From assembly GCA_050251035.1 (NCBI GenBank), contig JBFWNN010000018.1, forward strand, positions 1 through 64,000: 64,000 nt of DNA. The letters are read 5' to 3'. The notes beneath the pieces are model-generated. The model was not told where the DNA came from and did not search any database. It saw only the letters and a list, made by a program, of their open reading frames with translations. Of this stretch, positions 44,518 through 52,912 are shown one piece after another. The DNA comes from Taklimakanibacter sp050251035. Its GTDB lineage: Bacteria; Pseudomonadota; Alphaproteobacteria; Rhizobiales; Aestuariivirgaceae. The position numbers and the translations under genes are program-made. How positions within the stretch are numbered: position 1 is the first letter of the stretch; each line of letters starts with the position of its first letter.

Positions 44518-44762
44518 GAAATTCCCCGGTTGCACTGGCGCAACCACTTAAGGGCAAGCCGCGAGGCATTCAAGCCGGGCGACAGATCCCATGAATATCA
44601 ATGGGTTGTGCCATTTTACTACAGGCCTGAAGGATTTCTGGAGAGAAAATCAATCCGCCGGCAAGCGAAAGCCGTTCCCTTCCCGCCCCTTTCCCCGGTA
44701 ATGTCCCCGGCGCTGGGCGCACCGGCTTTCGCCGCGACAATCCGACCTTCAAAGGAGGGACG

Positions 44763-45566
44763 ATGACCCAGCCTGCCCAATTCGACGCGTGGAGTGCCGG
44801 ACAGAGCTACGAACATTACATGGGCCGCTGGAGTCGGCTGATGGCGACGGACTTCCTGCGCTGGCTGGCCCCGCCGCGCCGCGCCCAATGGCTCGAGATC
44901 GGCTGCGGCACCGGCGCTCTCACCGCGGCGATCCTCGCCGACGGCAATCCCAAATCCATCCTCGCGGTCGAGCCGTCCAAGGACTTCATCACCTATGCGC
45001 GCTCGATGGTGACCGACAAGCGGGTCACCTTCGAGACCGCCGATGCCCGCGCGCTGCCGGCGCAGGATGCGACCTTCGACGTCGTCACCTCCGCCCTCGT
45101 CCTCAATTTCATTCCCGACCGGCCGGCCGCTCTCGCCGAGATGAAGCGGGTGCTGCGCCCCGGAGGCCTTCTCTCCTTCTATGTCTGGGACTATCCGGGC
45201 GGCGGCATGGGGTTCATCCATGAGTTCTGGCGGGCGGCGGCCACCATCGATGAAAGGGCGGCGGAACTCAATGAGGTCGCGCGCTTTCCCTTCTGTACGC
45301 GCGCCGGATTGACCGCACTCTGCCATGAGGCGGGATTGCCGTCGCCCAAGATCGAACCGCTCGAGATCGAGACGGTGTTTCCGGATTTTGAAGCGTTCTG
45401 GCTGCCCTTCACGTTGGGCGCGGGGCCGGCTCCCGGCTATTGCATGGCCCTTGGCGAAGACCAGCGCACCCGGCTCAAGGCGAAGCTTGCGGAGAATCTC
45501 GGCAGCGAAGGCTCCATCCGTCTCATCGGCCGGGCCTGGGCGGTGAAGGTGCCGACTCGGCCGTGA
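44763..45566 (+). CDS. class I SAM-dependent methyltransferase
   Basis: A 267-residue Rossmann-type methyltransferase (Methyltransf_11/UbiE-like). Motif I is WLEIGCGTGALT (near residue 45), the acidic end of strand 2 is AVEPS, motif II is ARALPAQDATFDVVTSALVL, and motif III is LRPGGLLSFYVWD. AAAGGAGGG before the ATG is a strong ribosome-binding site. Its last 44 bases overlap the 3' end of the convergent IlvD/Edd gene. The acceptor is unknown. Confidence 0.88.
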   Translation: MTQPAQFDAWSAGQSYEHYMGRWSRLMATDFLRWLAPPRRAQWLEIGCGTGALTAAILADGNPKSILAVEPSKDFITYARSMVTDKRVTFETADARALPAQDATFDVVTSALVLNFIPDRPAALAEMKRVLRPGGLLSFYVWDYPGGGMGFIHEFWRAAATIDERAAELNEVARFPFCTRAGLTALCHEAGLPSPKIEPLEIETVFPDFEAFWLPFTLGAGPAPGYCMALGEDQRTRLKAKLAENLGSEGSIRLIGRAWAVKVPTRP

Positions 45567-47256
45567 GGAAATCGAAATCGCAGCCCGCATCGGCCTGCAG
45601 GATCTGTTCGTCATAAAGCCGCGCATAGCCGCGGCGCGCAGGGATAGCGCGCGCCGGCCTGTCGGCCTCGCGGCGGCCGAGCTCGTCGGCATCGACCAGC
45701 AGCTCGATCTTTCTCTCCTGGACGCTGAGCCTGATGCGGTCGCCATTGCAAACCAGCGCCAATGGTCCGCCGGAGGAGGCGTCGGGCGTCACATGCAGGA
45801 CGATCGTGCCATAGGCCGTGCCGCTCATGCGGGCGTCGGAAATGCGCACCATATCCTTGACGCCGGCCCTGGCGAGCTTGGCCGGAATTGGCAGGTAGCC
45901 GGCTTCCGGCATCGCCGCCGCGCTCGCCGGCCCGGCATGCTTCAGAACGAGGAAATCCTCCGCCGTCACGTCGAGATCGGGATCGTCGATCCGGGCGGCG
46001 AGGTCCTCCAGGCTTTCGAACACGACCGCCCTGCCCTCGCGCTCGAACAGTTTCGGATCGGCGGCCGAGCGTTTCAGGATGGCACCGCGCGGCGCCAGAT
46101 TGCCGAACAACGCGACGAGGCCGCCATTCTCGCGCACCGGTTCGGCGCGGCTCTTGATGAAGCTGCGATCCACCCAGTCCGGCGCGGCGGCGATGCGGTC
46201 GCCGATCGTCTCTCCCGTCACGGTCGGGCAATCGAGATGAAGCAAGGCACGAAGCTCGCGCAGCACCGCCGGAATGCCGCCCGCCGCATGCAGGTCCTCC
46301 ATATAGCCGGCCCCGGTGGGCTTGAGATCGATCAGCACCGGTGTCGTGTCGCTGAGCGCATTGAGCCTTTTGAGGTCGATTGCGATGCCCAGGCGGCCGG
46401 CGATCGCGGTGAGGTGGATGATGGCATTGGTCGAGCCGCCCAGGGCGAGGAGAAGCCGCACGGCGTTCTCGAACGCCTTCTCGGTCAATATCCGGCTCGG
46501 CCGCAGATGCTGAGCGCCGATCAGCGAAACGGCGATCCGGCCGGTGTCCTCGGCCATCCGGAGACGATCGGCGTCGACGGCCGGAATGGCGGCGGCGCCG
46601 GACGGCATCATGCCGAGGCCCTCGGCCAGCGCCGCCATGGTGCTGGCCGTGCCCATGACCGCGCATGTCCCGGCGGTCGAGGCAAGGCGCTGCTCGACCA
46701 TGTCGATCTCCTGCCGGTCGATATCGCCGGCGCGGTACTTCGCCCAGAAGCGGCGGCAATCGGTGCAGGCGCCCAGGCGCTCGCCGCGATGACGCCCGGT
46801 CGACATGGGTCCCGCGACCAGCTGGATCGCCGGCACGTCCGCCGATGCCGCCCCCATGAGCTGGGCCGGCACCGTCTTGTCACAACCACCGAGCAGCACG
46901 ACCGCATCCATCGGCTGGGCGCGGATCATCTCCTCGACATCCATCGACATGAGATTGCGGAATTTGAGGCTGGTCGGATTGAGGAACACTTCGCCCAGCG
47001 AGATCGTCGGGAACTCGACGGGCAAGGCGCCCGCGGCCAGGACGCCGCGCTTCACCGCCTCGATCATCTCCGGAAAATGCCGATGGCAATTGTTGAAGCC
47101 ACTCGCCGAATGGGCGATGCCGATGATCGGGCGGTCCAGCATCTCGCGGCTGTAACCCATCGAGCTCGCAAAGGAGCGCCTGAGATACAGGCTGAAATCG
47201 CGATCGCCGTAATTGGTGAGGCCGCGCCGCAGCCCTTTCGCACTATCGCCCGTCAT
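45523..47256 (-). CDS. IlvD/Edd family dehydratase (sugar-acid dehydratase-like)
   Basis: Fe-S dehydratase of 577 residues. Cluster cysteines are Cys57 (GFNNCHRH), Cys125 (GGCDKTVPA) and Cys198 (AGTCAVMGTAS). C-terminal MVRISDARMSGTAYGT and GPLALVCNGDRI are family marks. It groups in context with L-arabinonate/gluconate-type dehydratases rather than with branched-chain amino acid synthesis, because it is in an operon with an aldehyde dehydrogenase and a TPP enzyme under an IclR gene. Expected reaction: aldonate or similar acid to 2-keto-3-deoxy acid. GAGAGGA precedes the start. It overlaps the methyltransferase by 44 bases tail to tail. Confidence 0.9.
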   Translation of the reverse strand: MTGDSAKGLRRGLTNYGDRDFSLYLRRSFASSMGYSREMLDRPIIGIAHSASGFNNCHRHFPEMIEAVKRGVLAAGALPVEFPTISLGEVFLNPTSLKFRNLMSMDVEEMIRAQPMDAVVLLGGCDKTVPAQLMGAASADVPAIQLVAGPMSTGRHRGERLGACTDCRRFWAKYRAGDIDRQEIDMVEQRLASTAGTCAVMGTASTMAALAEGLGMMPSGAAAIPAVDADRLRMAEDTGRIAVSLIGAQHLRPSRILTEKAFENAVRLLLALGGSTNAIIHLTAIAGRLGIAIDLKRLNALSDTTPVLIDLKPTGAGYMEDLHAAGGIPAVLRELRALLHLDCPTVTGETIGDRIAAAPDWVDRSFIKSRAEPVRENGGLVALFGNLAPRGAILKRSAADPKLFEREGRAVVFESLEDLAARIDDPDLDVTAEDFLVLKHAGPASAAAMPEAGYLPIPAKLARAGVKDMVRISDARMSGTAYGTIVLHVTPDASSGGPLALVCNGDRIRLSVQERKIELLVDADELGRREADRPARAIPARRGYARLYDEQILQADAGCDFDFLTAESAPSPPRPGR

Positions 47257-47268
47257 GGTCCTCTCGCC

Positions 47269-48708
47269 TCAGCTGTGCCGCATCTTCACATATTTGGCTT
47301 CGAGATAATCGAGAATGCCGAGCTGCCCGCCCTCGCGGCCGAAGCCGCTCTCTTTTACCCCGCCGAAGGGGATCTCGGCAGAGGCCAGCATCATGTCGTT
47401 GACCCCGATCATGCCGGCATCGAGCGCGTCGGCCGCCCGGTTGGCGGTCGCAAGCGAGGTCGAGAACACATAGCCCGCGAGGCCGAACGGCGTCGCATTG
47501 GCGCGCTCGATCGCCTCGTCGAACTCCGTGAAGCTCGCGATCGGCGCGATCGGGCCGAAGGGCTCCTCGCGCATCAGCCTAGCCTCTTCGGGCACATCGC
47601 CGAGCACCGTCGGCTGATGGAAGAAGCCGCGATTGAATTCGGAAGGCCGCCCCCCGCCCGCCAGCACCTCGGCGCCGCGGCTCACGGCGTCGGCGATCAG
47701 GCTTTCGACGCGTTCGCGGCCGCGCGCGTTGATCATCGGGCCGCAGGTGGTCTCGGGATCGAGGCCGGAGCCCAGCCGCAGCGCCTTGGCGCTCTCGGCC
47801 ATCGCCGCCGCAAAGGGCGCGTGGATCGACGAATGGACATAGAAGCGGCTCGGCGAAATACAGACCTGTCCGCTGTTGCGGAACTTGGCGGCCGCGCAGG
47901 CCCTGGCCGCGGCGACGGGATCGGCATCGGCGAAGACCAAGACCGGCGCATGCCCGCCCAGTTCCAGGCTCAGCCGCTTGAGTCCTTCGGCGCAGAGCCG
48001 CATGATCAGCTTGCCGACCGGCACCGACCCCGTGAGCGAAACCTTGCGGATGACCGGCGAGGCGATGAGATGGCGCGATATCTCGGCCGGATCGCCGGTC
48101 ACGACATTGAGCACGCCATCGGGCAGCCCGGCCTTCTTCGCGACTTCGGCAATGATGAAGGCGGCGGACGGCGTCTCCTCCGATGGCTTGACGACGATGG
48201 TGCAGCCCGCGGCCAAGGCGGCGGCGATTTTGCGCGCCGGCAGAAGCGCCGGGAAATTCCAGGCGGTGAAAGCCGCGACCGGCCCGACCGGGCGATATTG
48301 GACGGTGAGCTTGCTCCCGCCGTCGCGCCCGCCGAGCACATGCCCGAAGATGCGCCGCGCCTCGTCGGCATACCAGTCGAACTGATCTATGGCGGCAAGG
48401 AATTCCCCTTTGGCCTCGGCCAGCGGCTTGCCGCATTCACGCACCATCATCTTCGCCGCCGCTTCGGCGTGATCGCGCAGCCCATCGGCGATCCGGCGCA
48501 GAAGCTTCGAGCGCTCCCAGCCGGATGTCGCGGCCCAGGCGCCCGAAGCGTCGGCGGCCGCGCGCAAGGCCTCGTCGAGATCCTGCGGTCCGGCGAAGGG
48601 CACGGCACCGATCCGCTCTTCGCTCGCCGGGTCGATCACCTCGACGACGCGCTGGTCGCGCGCCTGCCGCCATTGTCCGTTGATGAAGAGACCATAATCT
48701 TCGTACAT
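47269..48708 (-). CDS. NAD(P)-dependent aldehyde dehydrogenase (succinate/ketoglutarate-semialdehyde type)
   Basis: A 479-residue aldehyde dehydrogenase. The catalytic Cys283 is in NSGQVCISPSR, Glu249 in LELGGHAP, the cofactor region is TAWNFPALLPARK and LTGSVPVG, and the C-terminal PFGGVKESGFGREGG is that of succinate-semialdehyde or alpha-ketoglutarate-semialdehyde dehydrogenases. The stop of this gene and the start of the dehydratase are 12 bases apart. In the pathway it should oxidise an aldehyde made by the TPP enzyme, or a late semialdehyde. Confidence 0.93.
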   Translation of the reverse strand: MYEDYGLFINGQWRQARDQRVVEVIDPASEERIGAVPFAGPQDLDEALRAAADASGAWAATSGWERSKLLRRIADGLRDHAEAAAKMMVRECGKPLAEAKGEFLAAIDQFDWYADEARRIFGHVLGGRDGGSKLTVQYRPVGPVAAFTAWNFPALLPARKIAAALAAGCTIVVKPSEETPSAAFIIAEVAKKAGLPDGVLNVVTGDPAEISRHLIASPVIRKVSLTGSVPVGKLIMRLCAEGLKRLSLELGGHAPVLVFADADPVAAARACAAAKFRNSGQVCISPSRFYVHSSIHAPFAAAMAESAKALRLGSGLDPETTCGPMINARGRERVESLIADAVSRGAEVLAGGGRPSEFNRGFFHQPTVLGDVPEEARLMREEPFGPIAPIASFTEFDEAIERANATPFGLAGYVFSTSLATANRAADALDAGMIGVNDMMLASAEIPFGGVKESGFGREGGQLGILDYLEAKYVKMRHS

Positions 48709-48747
48709 CGCTACCGATCCATTGAAAGAACAGACAACCCGCGGGGC

Positions 48748-50631
48748 TCAGATCACCTGATCCGCATAGAGCCTTTCGACCTCGGCGACCCAGGGCCCGA
48801 CATTCCAGCGCCCATAGCTGCCCATGCCGCCGATGGCGGCATCGCCCCAATAGACCGGCACATGGACCACCGACAGGCCGTCATGCGCATGGGCCGCCTG
48901 CAGCGCTTGGCGCAGCTCGGCGACGGTGCGTCCGCCATGGAAGCCCTTCACGCCGGCAACCGCATTGGCCATGGCGACGAAGTCGACCGCGACATCGTCA
49001 TTGGTGCCGAAGTCCTTGCCGAACTGCGCGTCCTGCAGCGAGGAGATGGCGCCCATGCGGCGGTTGTCGAACACCACCACCATGGCCTTGAGCTTGTGCA
49101 CGGCGGCATCGACAAGGATCTGTGGGTTCATGACGAAGGAGCCGTCGCCGGAGAAGGCGATCATGTCGCGCGGTTCGTCGGCCGCGGCCGCAGCGAGAAG
49201 AGAGCTCGCTGCGAAGCCCATATAGGAGGCACCCGACTCGGTCACCGTCTCGAAAGGCGTGTCGTCCTCGACGACCTGGAAGCCGGTCGCCTGCACGTCG
49301 CCGGCATCGAAGACCTTGAGCGCGCCGACCTCGCGCGCGAAGCGGGCCACCGCGGCGACGGCGGCGGGCTGCGCCAGGATCTCGGCATCCCAGGCGGCAT
49401 CGAAGATGGCGGGTGCGGAGGTGCGCTCGGCGCGCAACGCCAGCCATTTCGATTTCTGCGCGGCGCAGTCCGCCAGCCATGCCGCCGCGGCGCGCGCATC
49501 GGCGTCGGAACGTGCGCCATTGCCGAGCGTCTCGAGCAGGCGCGCGATGACGGCGTTGATATCGCCGGTCAAGGCGGTGGTGCGGTTGTAATGCGTCGCG
49601 TCGGCGACATCGCCATTGAGATTGATCACATGGCGCACTTTCGGATAGCCGGTGCCCGAGCAGTCGGACTGGCAGACCGCGCGCGCGCCGATCACGATCA
49701 GGAGCTCGGCCTCCGCCATGGCGAAATTGCCGGAGATCGAGCCCTTGCTGCCGCCGACATGCATGTTGAGCGGATGCGCGTCGGCCAGCACGCCGGTCGA
49801 GTTGGGCGACAGGACGACCGCGGCGCCGATCCGCTCGGCGAGGCGCCGAACGGACTCGGCCGCCATCCGGGCGCCGCCGCCGGCCTTGATCGCGATGCGG
49901 GCCGAGGACAAAACGAGATCAGCCGCTTCCCGGAAGGCCGCGTCCCCTGCCGGCGCCATGACCGGGACCGACAGGCGATCGGGAAGACTTTCGAGATTGA
50001 GCCCGGTGATGATCCGGGGTTGCGTGTTGATCGGCAGGCACAGATAGAAAGGACCGGCAAAATACGGACGGTGCACAGTCTGCGTGCCGCGGCGCAGCGC
50101 GTCGCGCAGGGCCTCCGGCGTGTGCAGCACGAAGGAACGGCCGAGGATGTCGGTGAGCCGGCCGAACTCGCCTTGGCGGGGCCCTACGACCTGCTGCATG
50201 TTGTAGCCTTCGCCATGCGTGGTCTCGTCGCCATAGAGGTGATAGACGCCGACACCATTCGAGGCTGCGGCGAGGGAGCCCGCATAGGCCTGCAGCGCTC
50301 CCGGTCCGATCGAACACAGGACCGCCGGCGTCTCGCCATAGATCCAGGCGAGCGCGGTCGCGGCATGGGCCATGGCGACCTCGTTGCGGCAATGCAGGAC
50401 GCGCAAGGCCCCTTCCTCGCTGTAGATGCGCAGGATCTCGCCAATGTCGGTATTGCCGTGGCCGAGCACGGCGAAGAACTTCCTCACTCCTTGCTTCAGC
50501 AGGCCGAGCACCACGCCTTCCGAAAGCGACACGTCGACGCGCGGTGCGAGCGCGCCCGACGACAGCGCCTCAGCGATCCCTCCGGCAGACGCAATAGCCC
50601 GTGCTCGTGCGCGTGTTGCACGCTCACTCAT
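48748..50631 (-). CDS. thiamine-diphosphate enzyme, IolD/acetolactate-synthase-like
   Basis: A 627-residue ThDP enzyme. The N-terminal PYR domain has FFAVLGHGNTDIGEI (the GHGN motif is shared with IolD) and the activating Glu in HCRNEVAMAHAATA. The central domain contains LSPNSTGVL. The C-terminal PP domain has FSGDGSFVMN ... VFDNRR, the GDG-x-N magnesium motif. Length is closer to IolD (about 620-640) than to acetolactate synthase (about 570). IolD hydrolyses the ring of a cyclic dione made from inositol. The frame is open upstream, but ATG 50631 has GGAGG five bases before it, and the extra 51 residues overlap iclR out of frame. Confidence 0.85.
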   Translation of the reverse strand: MSERATRARARAIASAGGIAEALSSGALAPRVDVSLSEGVVLGLLKQGVRKFFAVLGHGNTDIGEILRIYSEEGALRVLHCRNEVAMAHAATALAWIYGETPAVLCSIGPGALQAYAGSLAAASNGVGVYHLYGDETTHGEGYNMQQVVGPRQGEFGRLTDILGRSFVLHTPEALRDALRRGTQTVHRPYFAGPFYLCLPINTQPRIITGLNLESLPDRLSVPVMAPAGDAAFREAADLVLSSARIAIKAGGGARMAAESVRRLAERIGAAVVLSPNSTGVLADAHPLNMHVGGSKGSISGNFAMAEAELLIVIGARAVCQSDCSGTGYPKVRHVINLNGDVADATHYNRTTALTGDINAVIARLLETLGNGARSDADARAAAAWLADCAAQKSKWLALRAERTSAPAIFDAAWDAEILAQPAAVAAVARFAREVGALKVFDAGDVQATGFQVVEDDTPFETVTESGASYMGFAASSLLAAAAADEPRDMIAFSGDGSFVMNPQILVDAAVHKLKAMVVVFDNRRMGAISSLQDAQFGKDFGTNDDVAVDFVAMANAVAGVKGFHGGRTVAELRQALQAAHAHDGLSVVHVPVYWGDAAIGGMGSYGRWNVGPWVAEVERLYADQVI

Positions 50632-50662
50632 CCCTACCTCCAATACTGGCGTGGCGGACCGC

Positions 50663-51460
50663 TCAGGCCGTGGCCAGGCTTTCCTTGTGTTGTTCCGCGG
50701 GCAGCGACCCGTCCCAGCCGAGCCGCGCCGAAAGCTGCTTGGCGATGTCGCGCAGCAAGGGCTCCCATTCCGAGAGGCGCGCATCGGTCATGCGCGGGCT
50801 CGGTCCGGAAATGCCGATCGCGCCGCAGACCACCTGGTCATAGCGGAACACGGGTGCCGCCATGCAGCGCACGCCAATGCTGTATTCCTCATCGTCGAAG
50901 GCCATGGCCTGCGCCCGCACGGTGCTCAGATGGCCGACGAGTTCGTCGGCGCCGGCGATGGTGCGGCGCGTGAACGGCTCGAATGTCATGGCGCCGATCA
51001 GATCCTTCCTGACACCCGCGGGCTGGAAAGCGAGCAGCGCCTTGCCGAGCGCGGTGCAATGCAAGGGGGCCAGCGTGCCGATCGGCGCATCGACGCCGAC
51101 GCCCCGCTCCGGCGCGGCCTGGTCGATATAAAAAGCCCGGCGATCGGCGAGGATCGCGAGATGCGCGCATTCGCGCGTCTTTTCCGCCAGACGCTCGAGC
51201 AAAGGCCGCGCGGCGCCGCGCAAATCCATGCGCCGCAACGCCTTGTAGCCGAGCACGCCGACGGCGAGGCCCAGGGAATAGCGTTGCGTGACCGGATCCT
51301 GCTCGACATAGCCGGACTGCTCGAGCGTGCGCAGCATGCGCGACACGGAGCTCTTGTCGATCTCCACCATGCGGGCGAGCTCGGAGACGCCATAGGCGCC
51401 GTTGCCGTCGCCGAGCGCATCGAGAAGACGGATCGCCTTGGTTACAGAACGGATTTCCAA
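50663..51460 (-). CDS. IclR-family transcriptional regulator
   Basis: A 265-residue regulator. The winged helix-turn-helix at residues 5-65 includes GVSELARMVEIDKSSVSRML, and the C-terminal effector domain has YIDQAAPERGVGVDA, GTLAPLHCTALGKALLAF and the YSIGVRCMAAPVF motif, all typical of IclR. A TTG start at 51460 is chosen: the only upstream ATG (51523) falls inside the probable promoter, AGGA lies nine bases before the TTG, and the resulting length is normal. It probably controls both its own operon and the divergent uptake operon. Confidence 0.9.
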   Translation of the reverse strand: MEIRSVTKAIRLLDALGDGNGAYGVSELARMVEIDKSSVSRMLRTLEQSGYVEQDPVTQRYSLGLAVGVLGYKALRRMDLRGAARPLLERLAEKTRECAHLAILADRRAFYIDQAAPERGVGVDAPIGTLAPLHCTALGKALLAFQPAGVRKDLIGAMTFEPFTRRTIAGADELVGHLSTVRAQAMAFDDEEYSIGVRCMAAPVFRYDQVVCGAIGISGPSPRMTDARLSEWEPLLRDIAKQLSARLGWDGSLPAEQHKESLATA

Positions 51461-51492
51461 ATGCGTGATTCCTAGACGGATCGATTGGCCGC

Positions 51493-51520
51493 ATCTTACA
51501 TGCCGATGCAGAATGGTCAA
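51493..51520 (-). promoter_or_regulatory. probable promoter of the iclR operon
   Basis: On the minus strand TTGACC (51520-51515) and TAAGAT (51498-51493) are separated by 16 bases. Transcription would start near 51486, leaving a leader of about 25 bases before the TTG start. Confidence 0.5.
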
Positions 51521-51523
51521 CAC

Positions 51524-51542
51524 CGTTGCGAAAATTACAACG
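51524..51542. promoter_or_regulatory. candidate operator palindrome in the divergent intergenic region
   Basis: CGTTG (51524-51528) and CAACG (51538-51542) flank an AT-rich centre CGAAAATTA. The site lies just upstream of the iclR -35 box, where an IclR dimer could act on both promoters. Proposed only on position and symmetry. Confidence 0.3.
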
Positions 51543-51641
51543 ACCCCTCAGCTCCCAACGGGCATAATCAAGCATTTTCTAGCAGAGACCTGAAAGAGAA
51601 CCTCCCAGAACTCCCATTTTGTCTCACAATGATCATCAGTG

Positions 51642-51669
51642 TTGACGAATATGAACCATCGTGTTTAAA
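51642..51669 (+). promoter_or_regulatory. probable promoter of the sugar-uptake operon
   Basis: TTGACG (51642-51647) and TTTAAA (51664-51669) are 16 bases apart in an AT-richer stretch. The message would carry a leader of about 95 bases before ATG 51773. Confidence 0.45.
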
Positions 51670-51772
51670 AAATAGCGATCGGCCAAGCCATGGTGTTGCC
51701 AATCAATAAACCCATGCAGCGGACCCGATATTCAGGGAAGCGGCTTTCCGCTTCATTTTGGGAGGATTGGAC

Positions 51773-52837
51773 ATGAAATTCGCGCCTAACCGCCGTGCCG
51801 TCATGCGCCTAGCCGCGCTCGCGGGAGCCGTCGCCACGGGGCTCGTTTCCGCAACATCGTTGACCTATGCAGATTCGGTGAAGATCGGCGTATCGATCCC
51901 CACCCTCGACAATCCCTTCTGGGTCAATGCGGTGAAGTTCGCCGAGCATGCCGGCAAGGAGCTCGGCGTCGAGCTCACCGTCGTCGGCGCCGACAATCGC
52001 GAGGACAAGCAGCTCGCCGACGTCCAGTCGCTGCTTTCGGCCGGCGTCAACGCCCTGGTGGTCACGCCGCAATCGACCGCCAGCGCGCCCGGCCTCATCA
52101 AGCTCGCCAACCGGGCCAACCTGCCCATCGTGATCGTCGACCGCTATCCGGGCTTCGACCCGAAGAATCCCGATGCCCCCTATGTTGCCTTCATCGGTCC
52201 CAATGACGTGACGGCCGGCCGCGACATCGCCCAGTTCCTCGCCTCGCAGGGCGCCAAGAAAATGGTCGGCATCGGCGGCCTGCCCGGCTCGTCGGTGGCC
52301 GAGGGCCGCGAGAAGGGCCTGCGCGAGGGCGTTGCCGCGGCGAGCGGCGTCGAGCTCGTGCAATATGTCAGCGGCGGCGGCGAGTCCGAGGACAATGGCT
52401 ATCAGACCATGCAGAACCTGCTCTCGGCCCATCCCGCGGGCAGCATCGATTCGGTCTGGTGCTACAATGACGCGCTGTGCCTGGGCGCGTTCCGCGCCAT
52501 CAAGCAGGCCGGCCGTGACGGCGAGATCAAGCTCGGCGGCATGGACCTCGTTCCGCAGGTCCTGGAGCTCATCGAGCAGAAGACCAACATGGTGTTCTCG
52601 ACCGGCGGCCACTGGCTGCAGCTCGGCTTCGGCGTGATGATCGCCTTCGATAAGGTGAAGGGCCATGATCCGATCAACGACGTCGTCCGTCTCGACCTGC
52701 TCGGCGTCAACAGCGCGAACTTCGCCGCCTTCAAGCAGCAGTTCATCGACAATGCGCCGCCCTATGACGTCAAGGACTACACCTTGACCAACAACCCGTC
52801 GACCAAGAGCCAGACCTTCCCGCTGGCGACGAAATAA
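51773..52837 (+). CDS. sugar ABC transporter substrate-binding protein (ribose/fructose type)
   Basis: Periplasmic binding protein of 354 residues. Signal sequence to about residue 35 (RLAALAGAVATGLVSATSLTYA). The mature part starts SVKIGVSIPTLDNPFWVNAVKFAE, with the Phe-Trp of sugar binders, and ALVVTPQSTASAPG and VIVDRYPG follow. TTG 51758 is in frame, but GGGAGGA at about 51758-51765 is the ribosome-binding site for ATG 51773. A hairpin at 52851 separates it from the permease. It brings the substrate of the divergent catabolic genes into the cell. Confidence 0.92.
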   Translation: MKFAPNRRAVMRLAALAGAVATGLVSATSLTYADSVKIGVSIPTLDNPFWVNAVKFAEHAGKELGVELTVVGADNREDKQLADVQSLLSAGVNALVVTPQSTASAPGLIKLANRANLPIVIVDRYPGFDPKNPDAPYVAFIGPNDVTAGRDIAQFLASQGAKKMVGIGGLPGSSVAEGREKGLREGVAAASGVELVQYVSGGGESEDNGYQTMQNLLSAHPAGSIDSVWCYNDALCLGAFRAIKQAGRDGEIKLGGMDLVPQVLELIEQKTNMVFSTGGHWLQLGFGVMIAFDKVKGHDPINDVVRLDLLGVNSANFAAFKQQFIDNAPPYDVKDYTLTNNPSTKSQTFPLATK

Positions 52838-52850
52838 GCCATCGTAACGG

Positions 52851-52876
52851 CGGGCGATCGCCGCTGCGGTCGCCCG
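52851..52876 (+). other. intercistronic hairpin after the binding-protein gene
   Basis: CGGGCGA (52851-52857) and TCGCCCG (52870-52876) pair perfectly, with further pairing possible inside (CCGC with GCGG). As in the ribose-type operon at 30524, it sits between binding-protein and the next transporter gene. Confidence 0.6.
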
Positions 52877-52912
52877 TCACCGATGCCCCCGCATCCTTCA
52901 GGCAGAGGCCCA

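Noticed and set aside
45793..50973. A 1726-codon plus-strand open frame
   Set aside because: It runs antisense to four clear enzyme and regulator genes in very GC-rich DNA, is Arg/His/Asp-rich, and shows no domain. Long antisense frames are expected at this GC content.
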